Positions 37,601 through 49,585 of a stretch of 64,000 nt of DNA are shown one piece after another. Under the pieces are notes generated by a model, which was given only the letters and a program-made list of their open reading frames with translations, was not told where the DNA came from and searched no databases. Both the position numbers and the translations under genes were made by a program. This DNA comes from Cinclus cinclus. Its lineage: Eukaryota; Chordata; Aves; Passeriformes; Cinclidae. Numbering within the stretch: position 1 is the first letter of the stretch; the number at the start of each line of letters is the position of its first letter. The stretch covers positions 91,074,259 to 91,138,258 of the forward strand of contig NC_085047.1 in the NCBI RefSeq assembly GCF_963662255.1. Direction: 5' to 3'.

Positions 37601-40600
37601 ACACTGCGTGAGAGATGTCATGGCATCAGCCTTAGACTCACCAGGTAAGAGCTCACCTTAACTCCTTTCCTGTGATATAAATTTCATTTCTATGGGGATT
37701 CACTTTTTTTGTTCTAACTGCTGGCACTTTACAACCATTTGACAGGAATATTGGTGAGATAAATATTCCTTCTGAAGATAAAGATAAATGTAGGTGTGTT
37801 ACGGAAATAACTAATAGTAAAACAGCAAGGAAGGAGTGAGGACAGATGGGTTTGTTTTTCCTCAGGGAATCTAAAATAAACTTGATCTGTCTTCTTTATA
37901 TCCTTACACTCAGTTGACAGAAATACAGGAAGTGATGTTTATTCACGTAATAGAAATATCTTTAAAAAGAGTTTACATTGGCTAAGGAAATTTGGCAGGT
38001 CAGGGATTTATTTATGTATGTATATATGTAACTAGGTTTAAGGGAGGGCTGATGCTTCACTGTACTCTCTCTGATAGTAACATAATCTGTTTTATTTTCA
38101 TAGATGAATCCAAAATCTGTATTTGGCATTCTGTGTGTTCTGCAAAGGATATTTCTCTCTCAATTTAGGTCAGAGGCATGTATTTTCAAAGGCATGTTCA
38201 GCAGCTAGGCATTTAATTTGCACTCATGTTAATAGAATTTGACCAGTTTCTTCTTTCGTTTTTTTGGCATTTTTCATGTCACAGTTTCTATTTCAATTGC
38301 ATATGCCTGATAAAAAGGTGTAGGCAAGAGGCACATGTCTGCCAGCTCTACTGCTTCTTGTACTCTTGATAGACTATTGCTTTACACATTGCTGTGCCTT
38401 TTTCTTTTGTTTTTGTCTCGTTTTGGTTTTTTGTTATTTACTGCATTTCTGGATGCCCAGTAAGTAGGGTGAGCAGTAGCTCAGACTGGAAAACTGGAAA
38501 TCCAACAACCCAGAGCCAACAGTCGCGGGGCACTGGATGCCAATCTGAGAGGCTACAGACACATCATGTTCCCTGCATCTGCAGGGTGAATTGCTACTGA
38601 CCCACATGATAAATCTGACATGAGCAATGCATGGCAGAGCTGTTGTGCCTGTGTGGATCAGATACACAGAATACCAAAGACATTGCCATGATTTTGAATT
38701 TATGGTAGAACACAGACCAGTTATCATCGAAGTCTTCCTTGACTTCTGTAGCATAGATTTTTCTTATATGTGTATTAAGGTTCTTCTCTAAAATATCCAT
38801 TAAACCCTACATTGAAGTTAAGTTTCTTAGCCACACTTTTCCTTAAGTGTGCTACTAAATTACTCACTCGGTTTTTCTCTTTTTTTCTTTCTTTTTTTTT
38901 TTGGCTATTTTAGTTTAAAGAATAATTTCTGTAGTTGTCCAGATTTTGCTTAGCCATCATGCCTGTCAGCAGTGTGCTGTGGTGAGCAGTGCTGTGCCTT
39001 GCCTGCAGGAGTGTTCATTTGGATGTACAACTTTGTCAGTATGGAACATGTTCTGGGCAGGATGCAAGCTCCCAGCCCCAGGGCCACGACAGATGTCTCA
39101 ATTGCTTTGGACTGAAATTGGTTCATTATTGCCAGTGCCCTATTTAGACCAGTTAGAAATAAGCAGTAAAAGAGTAAATTACTTGAATTCTGTTGCAGCG
39201 AGGGTACGTGAATTTTTACAAATATTGGTGTTAGTAATGCATTGTTTAATAATTAATAATTTTGATGCACAAATAGACATTGCATGGCTATAACTGATTA
39301 AATACTTTTCACATGTGCTTACTTCATGTGATAAAACACTCAGTTAGCTGGCCCAGTGATGTGTCATTGTTACTAACATGCAGATCATATATCAGCATAT
39401 GGGAAAACACAAAGTATTTTCAGTGAGAACCAAAGCTTCTTATCTAACCAGATACTGTACCTGTGTATTTTTGGTGCAATTTTTAGGGTTATTCCATAAA
39501 GGATATGCAATAATCTCTCAGACCAAATTAGTAAGTTAGTTCACTGCAAATATATCTATGATGTCTCCAAAATTAATAAAAAGCAAAGTCAAGAATTCAA
39601 CAGGCACTGCTGTTTTCCCTTAAACACATTTAGGAAAAAGGAAAATAGATGCATTTAAAGGCATAGTATGTACAGATTTGCATAAACATTTTCACATACT
39701 TCTCCAGTTAACACTGGCTCTTGCTGGAGTATGAGGAGCACAGTGCAGAGGAGCTGCAAAGAGTGGCCACATCCCCTCACTGCAGACCAGGTTTGCTGTG
39801 TGGTTCGTCTCTGGCAGCTTCTGACACTTGTACATCACAAAGGATTTGAGAGGAAATTCCTATTCCTATCCATTGAATGAATGAGTGTCCAAAAGCCTTT
39901 CTTCGAGGCCAATACAGCAGTAACCTGGGTCACTGTCCTCATCTCTATGAGGGACTGGGACAACTTACCAAGGGCTGGACCTCTTGTCATCCCAGCATTC
40001 TTCCTAGGGAGGACAGCAACATCCACAAAATGGTAGTGCCCACCCTGGAGCTGGTCACTAGGCACAGGCTGCCCTTCCTTCTGCCCTTCCTTGGAAACCT
40101 GCCTGCTGTCCTGCCTTCAGCCTCAGTGATGCTTGGGCAGATCTCCTGGAGTGGTCAGACTTAAAGCAAACCTTTTTGTTAACTCATTGCAGAATACTGC
40201 TGGATTTCTTTTCCTGTGGGTGAGGTGGAAATGATACAAAAGATAGCCTTGTCATGTCATATTCCTGTATTTCTGCTTCAAGTTGAACATAAAATAAAGA
40301 GTTAAAAGTGAAGAAGGCTATGGTTGCTTTTGGAAATGCAGCTAACAAACAAAAATGCAAACTGCATTTGCTTACATTATTGTTTAATATACAAAGGTTC
40401 AATTCTCTGTGTCTTTAGCCTGAAACCTAATAATGGGCTAAATCTGATTTGAACAGAACATGTTGTCTCCAGTTTATTTGTCCATTAAAGTTTACTGATA
40501 AATTGATCTTTTTATAATGGTTTTAGTAAGAGATAGCCTATAAATCACTATTCTAATGGAAACAAATACAATATTAATGCTAAGTTCTTACAAGCAAAGC

Positions 40601-42317
40601 AATGGAAGATAATTGTCACGATTTATTAATAAACTAAAACAAACAAGGATTTGGTGTGCTATCCAAGAAACTCGATTTCTTTTGTTTAATCAGATGTAGT
40701 AAATATGTTTTCATCATTGTTTTATAATAAGGTTTTGTATTTCTGAAATAGTTTTCCCTTTGATGTATTCATCAAACTAGCCAATATACAGACTGACTCC
40801 TATGCTAACTTTTTAATTTTGGCTTTTGTGCCCAAGTACAGAAAATTACATCACTTTTTAGAGATACATTTGCATCAAAAGTAACAAGGTGTCTGTCTTG
40901 GAGCAGACTGTACTGGGCAAGTGAGGGACCCTCCCTGCCCATCATCTTGGCAGGTCCCCCCTCAGTGCTGCCTTGGAGGTAAGGGTGGCCCAGGGACAGC
41001 AAAAGGAGCAGCTCTGTATAAAAGAGTGACTCAGACCCCATAAAGCACTTCTGGTCTTCCTGCCCTGGGGGGTTTCAGTGCCTTAACTGAGTTTCTTACA
41101 TACATTTGAGCCTCACATACATATAATGTGTGGGATAGCAAAGCCCTTATTATAAAGGACCACATAAGTCAATGGGTTTCGTTTCTGTCATGTCAATGCT
41201 TGTACTTCTGATTCCAGCTCCACTATTCAGTTTTACAAATGCTTTACAACTACCACCTTGTTCTCTGAAAGTGTCAGGAATTTTCTCATGTTACCCAAAA
41301 AGTGCTGGAAAGATTTGTCTTCTCTCAGAAACAGTCATGAGTGTGAAAATCACATCTGCTGGCCGATGCCTGAACACTTTGATGATAATTTTAATTTGCT
41401 GCTTTCTGAAACAGCCCCTTTATGTTCCTTGTAAAAAACAGCTGATAATAACTTTTTGATGAAGCCTACATAACCAAAGAAAAATATGTGTAATAATTTC
41501 TTCTTAACAAAATAGCAGTTGAATTAAGTTATTTTCTACCTTTTTAGACGTCACTCAGAATTTCAGTTTTGTTAAATGCAATTCAAAATTACTATTTGTC
41601 GTGACTGCATAGTCTCCAGTGTTGTACTTTGACCAGCCTAGACTGGTGTGTTGTGGTACACAAATGATAAAAAAATGGGATTTATATCTAGAGCTACACA
41701 TGAATGTGCACAGAAACCAGAGAAAAATGTCAGGCCCTGTTTCTTCTGCATCAAACTACATAGCATCCCTCATTAACTGAAATTGCTGTTTTTCCTCTTC
41801 TATCATTGCTTTTCTTGAAACACCTTTTCTGACCTCATGTAGCTCCTATCCTCTCATTTACAGATGTACTGTGTGTGTGGAAAAAGGGAGATAGGAACTT
41901 ACACTGCTTAACCTAAAAGAAGCTGTTGAAGCCTGAAAGAAGAGATGACTTTGGAAGGGAGTAGGATCCTTAAGTCTCCCCTGCTGCCATAAATGAATTA
42001 AGAAGATGATGCTTAAAAGTCATGAAAGCAGATTGCAAAATGCCCGAAGAAAGTAACCAGGGTAGTCCATGTGGGTCTGGAGCTGATGTCCATTCCAGTT
42101 CCCACCAGCAGCTGTCTCTGCTGGGTGGTGCTGCTTACAGGGACATGAGTTGCAGTGATGACCAATACTGCACACTGGCACAACCCTCTACCCCAGAAAC
42201 CACCCTTGCCCTGTCATTCCCAGTAGCTGGGTGGGTTGCAGGTTTAGGTTTCAAGGCTGTTAAAATGCCTAGGAAAAATAAAAAAAAAAGAAGCCCCCCA
42301 CTTTTCCCTCCTCCAAG
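34691..42317. other. Intronic stretch, no gene or transposon recognised
   Basis: This is long, unique-looking, AT-rich sequence. A few GC-richer islands of ordinary size (36160-36430, 38430-38640, 39700-40160, 40900-41080) have no recognisable protein or repeat content. The stretch at 40440-40760 is AT-rich with many TTAAT and ATTAA motifs. The 135-codon open frame that starts at 42022 runs into the LTR-derived sequence and looks like chance. Confidence 0.55.
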
Positions 42318-42556
42318 AGCTTCATATGGTCTGGAATATCCCTCTGGTCTGTTGGGGTCAACTGTCCCGGCTGTGTCTCCTCCCACCTCCTTGTGCACCC
42401 CCAGCCCCCTCACTGCTGGGGTGGGGTGAGAGGCAGAACAGGTCTTGACTCTGCATAAGCTCTGCTCATCAATAGCTAAAATATCCTTGAGTTATCAACA
42501 TCATTTCCAGCACAAATTAAAAAAAAATAACTCTATTCCTGCCAAAAACCAGCACA
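42318..42556 (+). mobile_element. 3' part of an avian LTR element (probable solo-LTR remnant)
   Basis: The sequence TGGTCTGGAATATCCCTCTG, then GGGTCAACTGTCCCGGCTGT, TTGTGCACCCCCAGCC, GTTATCAACATCATTTCCAG and the ending AACTCTATTCCTGCC and CCAGCACA follows a widespread bird LTR whose end is CCAGCACA. The terminal CA at 42555-42556 is the expected LTR end. The usual segment between GCACAAATT and AACTCTATTC is deleted and replaced by an A-run. The 5' part, expected to begin TGTGGTGGGTTGACC, is missing, so the copy is truncated. No viral gene is attached. Confidence 0.6.
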
Positions 42557-45500
42557 GGGTGGTTTGCTTTCTTAAGGCACTCTAGAAGTGAGTTTGAAGA
42601 TTTGGATACTGGGAGAGGGCATCTCCTTATTTTTTTTGCCTCCATTTTTTGGGTGAAGTTCTTTAATTTTTTATTAATGTAGGACTTCTCATTTCCAAAC
42701 TCAGAAGGTCTTTAACAGTGTTTGATTATGCTACAAGACCTACATTTCTGATTTACAGCTGTTTATTTCACATTAATATGACATTAACACATCAACAGGG
42801 TGTAGCAAAGCTATCTGTACAAGGGTAAGATGCTATCTTTGTACCCACTGCTCTCGTATTGCAAAGTTTATGATGCTGTTGTAGGTCCCTTGAAAACTAA
42901 AAGCTTTTGAGAAATGTTGAAATGTCTGCCCCTTTCTTTTGTACCTTGCACACAGATCACCCACCCTAAGATAAAACTGGAGTCTAAGGAATCATATTTA
43001 ATCTTCTCTTGAGATGCAATCTGCTTCTGCAAGTCCTTCAAATGTCTCTTGCAGGAGCCTGCTGACCTTCTCTGAATGACAGATTAAAGAACAATAGAGT
43101 TAGTGATGATGCCTCTGGAGCTGCTGCAACTTTGAGGTCAATTAATTGTCACTTAGGATGATGTATCTGAATTCACCATTAGTTTCTCAGCCTTCAAGGG
43201 ACTGGGGGCAGGCATGCTTGCCTTGTACACGGCTTAAAGGCCTTGATGTCCTTGATGCTGAAGCAAAGACAAAGGGCAGTATCACACAGTCAGCTTTGTA
43301 AACACAGTCTCCCATTGATTTCAAGGAACTTTATGCTTCTTTCCTAATGGTGAGAGATCTGTGTGAGAAGCTGGACATGGTGCTGTGTGGGAAAGCAGCA
43401 ATCTGGTGTCCTGACCATTTAGCCAGGTGATGGGCTGCAAGCTGTTAATTCAGGATCCAGCTGAAGATGGCATCTGCCCCCAGTTTCCTTAGCAAGTGTT
43501 TAAAAACTCAAAAAGCAAATGCACAGCCCAAATTGAACAAATAAGGTTGTTCTCAAGGATTTCTCAGTACTGGTTAATGCTTAATGATGGTTGAAAAGCT
43601 CTTCTCAGAGACACAGGCTCATATATAAGTAAGCTGGGGGCTTGGTGATTTTTTTCCCCACAAGAAAAGCACAATTCTTTTAGTCCGTAGAGCAAATGGG
43701 TGAATCTGCACTGTCTCATAGCTTATCTCCCTAGACTGCTTCTGGGTTCTGTCTCCAGAGAGATAGTGGCTGTTCCATATGTACAGTTCTTCTTCCAAGC
43801 TGCCTGACTGACCCAGCTGGGTCTTCTTTGAGAAAAGAGCTAGCTTAAGCATGGCCTGGATACAGGCCCCCAAGGCTGTTTCCTGCTGGCAGCTGTACAC
43901 ATGGGGTCTGGCTCCCTCCTGTCTGTGCTGTGCCATCACCTTTCCCTGCAGCTCTTAAAGCCTGCCATGAGCCCAGGTCCAGGCTGAGCCTTACCGACTT
44001 TCCTGGTAAATGCAGCAAAGGAAAAGTAGACATCACTGTGATTTTGACAGGAGCCTCCTGTGCAGGAACTGGAGTTGGAAGGATGAGATGCAGCATCCAG
44101 TCAGCTGTGTCCCCCAAAGGTTTATCCATCTGACTACTTGCAATGCAGAAGGAGCCTGAAAGACATTTTAGTTTTACTCACTTGTTTAATTTCTGTGCAA
44201 TGCTGGGACATTGATGTTGGAGTAACAGCTCTGGCAGTTTCAGCAACTGCTTGGAGCTTTTCTTCAGAGGGTATCTTTTATTACATCATGTTTTTAACTG
44301 CTGCATTTTCGATACTTCTAATGTCTTAATGTGACAGTGTATATATTGAAGAAACAAGCCCAAGTTTTATGGGGTGCAGGAAAATGGAGAAGGAACTAGG
44401 AGCCAACTGCTTGTTGGAAGTCAATCAGTTATTTTAAATGTTGTTTTGGAGTAGATGTTGAATATCTAGTACAGAAGGGGATTGCAATGGTGATTCACCG
44501 AAATATGACTTACAGCACACATTGCAGAGGAATTCACAGTTCGTTGTCCATGGTGTCTCTGTAGTGGTGGGTACTGCAGACTGTGGCAATTCCAAGAGGT
44601 TGCTGAGGACCAGCAGCACCAGATCAGCCCTCCCTTGGGGTTTCCTCTCCTTGCTGCCTTAGCAGAGGCCAGCACCTCAGTCAGCTTTCTCTGACACAGA
44701 AATACTTCCAGGCTTCAAAATTACCACTAACAGTTTGTTGTCACACATTTGTCTCATCTGGTGCTACAGCCTTCAGAGGTGAGTTAGACTGGGGAGAGCC
44801 AGAAAACAAAACATCTGCTTCACTGGCTAGTGAGTAAATGGCTCATGGTAGAGCTGTGCCAAATACATCTATTTTTTTTCTACCCCCAGAAGTGCTGAGG
44901 CTGCTCAGTTGCCCTTCAGTTCAGGAAGAGAAAAACTGGCTTAATGACAACAGCCACTGATCCCTTGTCACCACAGGGAGGGCTGTGACACCAGGGATGC
45001 AACCCATCAGGGTGGGGGTCATGCTTGTATACCATAGCCAACACCAGACAACTGTCTCTGACTGTGAGACTTGTTCTGGTTGTCCAATGAAAAGGCAGTG
45101 GGTGGTGATTTTGTCAATATTGATGCAAAATGATATTCTGAGACATTTGGCAAGAGCTAAGTGCCACTTGTGAAGAGTGTGTCAAAATGAAAGATGAGAA
45201 ACCTTTGGAATTTTATTTTTTAAGAAGTGGTGAAACAGAGCAGTTGGAGTTCTCTAAAATATTTTGCAATGTAACACATATCAAATATTTACCAGATTAT
45301 TTTTTAAATTCAAGTGGAAGTTGTGAATCCTTGTACTGATTCTGAAATTGTGTGTTTGACAAATAAACCCTTCATCCAAAAAACTTCACTTGACCATCTT
45401 GTTAGCAGTGTAGTATGTTTGCACTGGTAACAAAATCTTCCCACTCACTAATCCTGATGCTTGCATTCTGTCATTTTCTAAAGTGGCAGCTCAGTTTGAG

Positions 45501-47854
45501 AGGGGAGCAGAAGTGAAGATAGTTCAAGTTAAGTCTGCAGCAAGGATGGAACTGCACAAAACTAAATCCAGGCTAGAGCTCTGCAAAACTTTGCTGTCCT
45601 ACCAGCTTGTTATTCTCCAGAAGTACAGTCTTAGGGCATCTGAAGCTGCTTGCTGAACCATTTTGGCTAAATATAAAACAAAAGCAAAAATTTTACATTG
45701 TTTGAAACATCTCCTTTTGACATTCTCAAAGCAAGATCAAGTTAAATTCTTATTTTGAAAATGCCATTCCAATTGAATTAATGTGAGTTTAAACTGAAGC
45801 AAAGTGAACCCCCCCCCCCAGATAAATTTCTGTAACTGGAAGATACCCATCCCTGGTCCCTGGCTGGGGAATTTGAAGGGTTATTATTTTCTTGAGGGGC
45901 ATCTGATGGTAGCATATCCCTCCCTGATGTGGTGATGCTGCTGTTGCCACAGCTGCTCCTTATAGGTGTGGACAGGTGGGGCAGGTGTCATCTGTGGGCC
46001 CTGGGAAAGGCTCAAACAAGCCCCAAGCCAGTAGCTGGACCAGAGCTCACGTTTTCAGCCAGCTTACACAAAGAGAGCTTCCAATTTGTTGAGGAAACGT
46101 AAGTGTTGAGAATGCCCCGGCAACCTGGGCAAGCCTCTGCATGTGGTGGTGCTCAAGAAGTGCTCAAGAGGAAAAGTTAGAAGAGGTTCCACCACAAATG
46201 GTGTGTTTAGGAGAAGTTCTGACTTACAAGCTCCCTCCTCTCCCTGGAGCCATGTTGGGCAGCAGGGAGCTGCATCTGATGGTGTCTTCCAGCATTTTGC
46301 AGCTTTTTTTCCCTGTATCTTATCACAGCCCTACTGCTGCTGCAGCATTCAAAGCTGGAAACAAACCCACCAACCTCCCAAGCCCTGTCCCTGGGTACCC
46401 CTGTCTTTACCAGGGAGCGGGATCACTCTCCAAATGTGATCATATCCATTAATCACATGTTTAGAAGCCCATCATCTTCCCCTAATGTCATTCTTTCTGC
46501 AGATGCTTCTCCGTAGTGGTTTCACCCAGGCCACAGCACAACAAGGAGTCAAAAACTGTTGCTGTTCTCACTTAAAAATTTCCATTTTTGAGTAGTAGGA
46601 GCATTTAAAATTCATACGCAAGCAGATATGATATGGGAGTGCCTTTTTTATGCCACACTGCACTGAAATTTTTGTTGTGTTTGCCCAAACACAACTGTAA
46701 TTCAAGGAAACAGATGGAACCTGTACTGAGTGCGGTGGTCTCTCCAGACACTGCTGCCAGCCACCAACCAGTCTGCCTTTGCCTTCAGACTGCAAAACAG
46801 GTACAAGTTCTATTGAAACTACCCCAGAAAACCTTTGCATTGCAATTAAGAAAATTTTCTGAGGAGCTTAACAAGTTTTCCCCTAGTCTCTGTGCTAGGA
46901 ATAATGGGAATACCATGGTAACAGCTTTCCCTTGCAAGAAGGAAGTGATATTTTGATGGGGGCTGCTATGGAAGATGGAAACAAAACTGATACAAATGTG
47001 ATTTTGAAATGAACTTAGTACATTATAGATAAATCTTCTCTGGAATGCATTCTATAGCTGTCTCTCTTCCACGTATTTTATCCTTTTATAGATTTTCATG
47101 AAAGAAATTTTTAAAAAATCAGGATGCATGGACCAAATAAAACAGGAAAAGCAATAATAAAAAATAACAGTTGGTAATTTTCATCTACAGAAAGACAAGA
47201 TTTACGGATTCTGCAAAATACACTGAGATTGTTAAAAAGATATGAAGAACAACCCAACCTTACTGTAATCCCTAGCTATTGTAAATCTCTTGCAGTTTGA
47301 GAAAATAGATGACAAAGTCTCTTGACAGATAAGAAAAGCTTATTTGAAAACAAAGAATACAGACAAATAATGGACATTAAAGGTTTTTAATTATCTAGTA
47401 CCAGCTAAAGAAAATAACTGAGAAAAAAATTAAAGGAGGTTCATTTTCTGTAAAAATAGTGAAGAACTGTTTTCCTACATAATTTGAATAAAAGTCCTTC
47501 AGAGGCTAGTGAAGACATAATTGAAGGAAGTAACAAAGCTCCAGTTACTAAAGGTTCCTCACTGTTCTGACACAAACGTCTCATTCTCATTCAGGGTTAC
47601 TGAGCTTTTTTACTGTCTGTAATTCTTCCCTCACACTTGTGGGTTTAGGACTATCCACTTTGCAGTTGGAGGGTCTGAAGAGGGGAGACATGTTGTCACT
47701 GGATTACATGGTGACAGTTCTAGGGGTGTATGAAGTCAGGCTCAGGAAGCTGTATCCAGTTTTGATATAAATGCCAAATGTGTTCTCATCCTAATGTATA
47801 AAAGGGGAAGGGATGTAGATGTTTTCATCCTCAAAATCTTTGTGAGTATTGGAG

Positions 47855-47884
47855 TATATATATATTATAATATATATATATATT
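47855..47884. repeat. Palindromic (TA)n microsatellite
   Basis: Alternating TA runs flank a central ATTATAAT, making the whole tract nearly self-complementary. It could extrude as a small cruciform and is likely to be polymorphic in length. Confidence 0.85.
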
Positions 47885-49294
47885 GTTTTTTGTTTTTTAC
47901 TTTCATACCTAATGGACTGAGGCACAGACAAGCTTTCACCAAATCTGTAAGTTGGCCTGCTGTGCTAACCAAGGCATTCTCTGCAGAAAAAGGAATTTTA
48001 AAATTGCTTTCTAAGGGTTGGTATTGTTAAAAGTTCAGTGTTAGTGACAAAGAAGTACTAGAAGAGGTCAGATAAGAAAAGCAGTGCAGACTGGAGTTGT
48101 TACAGGACTCCTGATAAGCAGCAAGGAGCAACGCTTTCCAAGAAGTATGAAAAAGAATGGTAGGAGTTACTGGCTGGACAATGTGCTTTGAAATACTGAA
48201 TGTCTGTCTTTCTGGTAGACTAAACGAAGGAGTCTTTTATCTCTCAACCCACTGGACTAATGTAGAAGAAAGCCAGGGACTAACCTTTAGCCCTGAGGCC
48301 AAGTCACAGATTGATTGGCACCCGTATTGCTTATGGTGAGCTCTATCCAGAGCACACCTGGTGCATCCAGCCCACATAGAACTTAACTATGACTCTCCTT
48401 GTGGCCCCATGTGGTGTTCTAGTATCCCTGAGGTATAAGCATAGTGGGGTTTACGTTTTTCTTTTCTATTTGAGGTTTTTATCTTTTCTGTTGAAGTGAT
48501 GGTTTTATTCCATGAAGCTGAAGGTGTATGTTGCATGACCTGGGGCATGGCATGAGTCTGTAAGACCCAAACTAAACAAAAGCTGTTGGGATAACATTAC
48601 AAAGCTACATGGAGCATAGACAGCCATACCTGTTGTCTTTGGGGGAGCACTCCCCAGATTGAGTTATTCCCAGGAGAATGCTGAGGCACTGGCTCAGGAA
48701 GAGCTGACTGGAGCAAACAAAGCCAGAGCCAGACAGAGCAAAAAGTAAGCACCGGGGATGATCAAGGCTCTAATGACTGACTTAATTCTCAGTTTAGGCA
48801 GGAAAAGGGGGAATAGATTCTAAATATTTAAACATACGTGATCAGGAAAGAGCAGCTTTTCATCAGTTAATTTACTTCTGTATTCACAGAAGGGGTAAAG
48901 AAATGCTTCTCATCAGAAGAGGCTGTGATCACTCAGTGCTGGTCTGGAAGCATCTGATATGAGCTGGGGATGACCAGTGCCATACCAGTCCCAGCCTCGA
49001 GCCTCAGAACCAAGCCCCAGCTGGTCTTACAGGGAAGGAGTGGGGCTGCCATCACCCCAGGGCTGAATACAACTCCCAGCTTGAGACCTGTGAAAACACA
49101 TGTGAGCACATGAGCCCTGTACGGGCAGCACGTGGGTGCAAGGGGGGCACCCTGGGAGGCAGAGTCAGCCCAGTCCACCAACACATGCCTTCCCCACCCA
49201 GTCTCACCCTTGGCCTGCATTTACACCTGCTTTGGGAAAGGGAATGGCTAGAAATGGCTGCTGGGTGCCTGATAGGAATTATCCCTGTGGGCTG

Positions 49295-49322
49295 CTTCCC
49301 AACAACTTCTTCCCAACAACTT
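49295..49322. repeat. Perfect 14-base tandem duplication
   Basis: The unit CTTCCCAACAACTT occurs twice head to tail, at 49295-49308 and 49309-49322. It is probably a replication-slippage product. Confidence 0.9.
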
Positions 49323-49529
49323 GGAAAACACCCTTGCCTCTAGGGGGGCAAGTGGTCATGGGGCCGACACAGCCAGCTGGCCTCTCTGCCTTCTTCACAG
49401 TGCCCAAGTCAGGCTTTGAGAATTAAGAAATTGCAAGATACTAGAAATTAAATTTCTAATGGAATGCCAGTTATTTTTGCATTCCCATGCACCTCTTGAA
49501 TTTATACTTGCCCTGGTTTGGTATGGTTG

Positions 49530-49585
49530 CAATGCAATGAGAAGGTACAATGTCCAACAATGCAATGAGAAGGCACAGTGTCCAA
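49530..49585. repeat. 28-base tandem duplication
   Basis: Two adjoining copies, 49530-49557 and 49558-49585, begin CAATGCAATGAGAAGG and end TGTCCAA. They differ at two positions (T/C and A/G), so the duplication is not very recent. The function is unknown. Confidence 0.9.
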
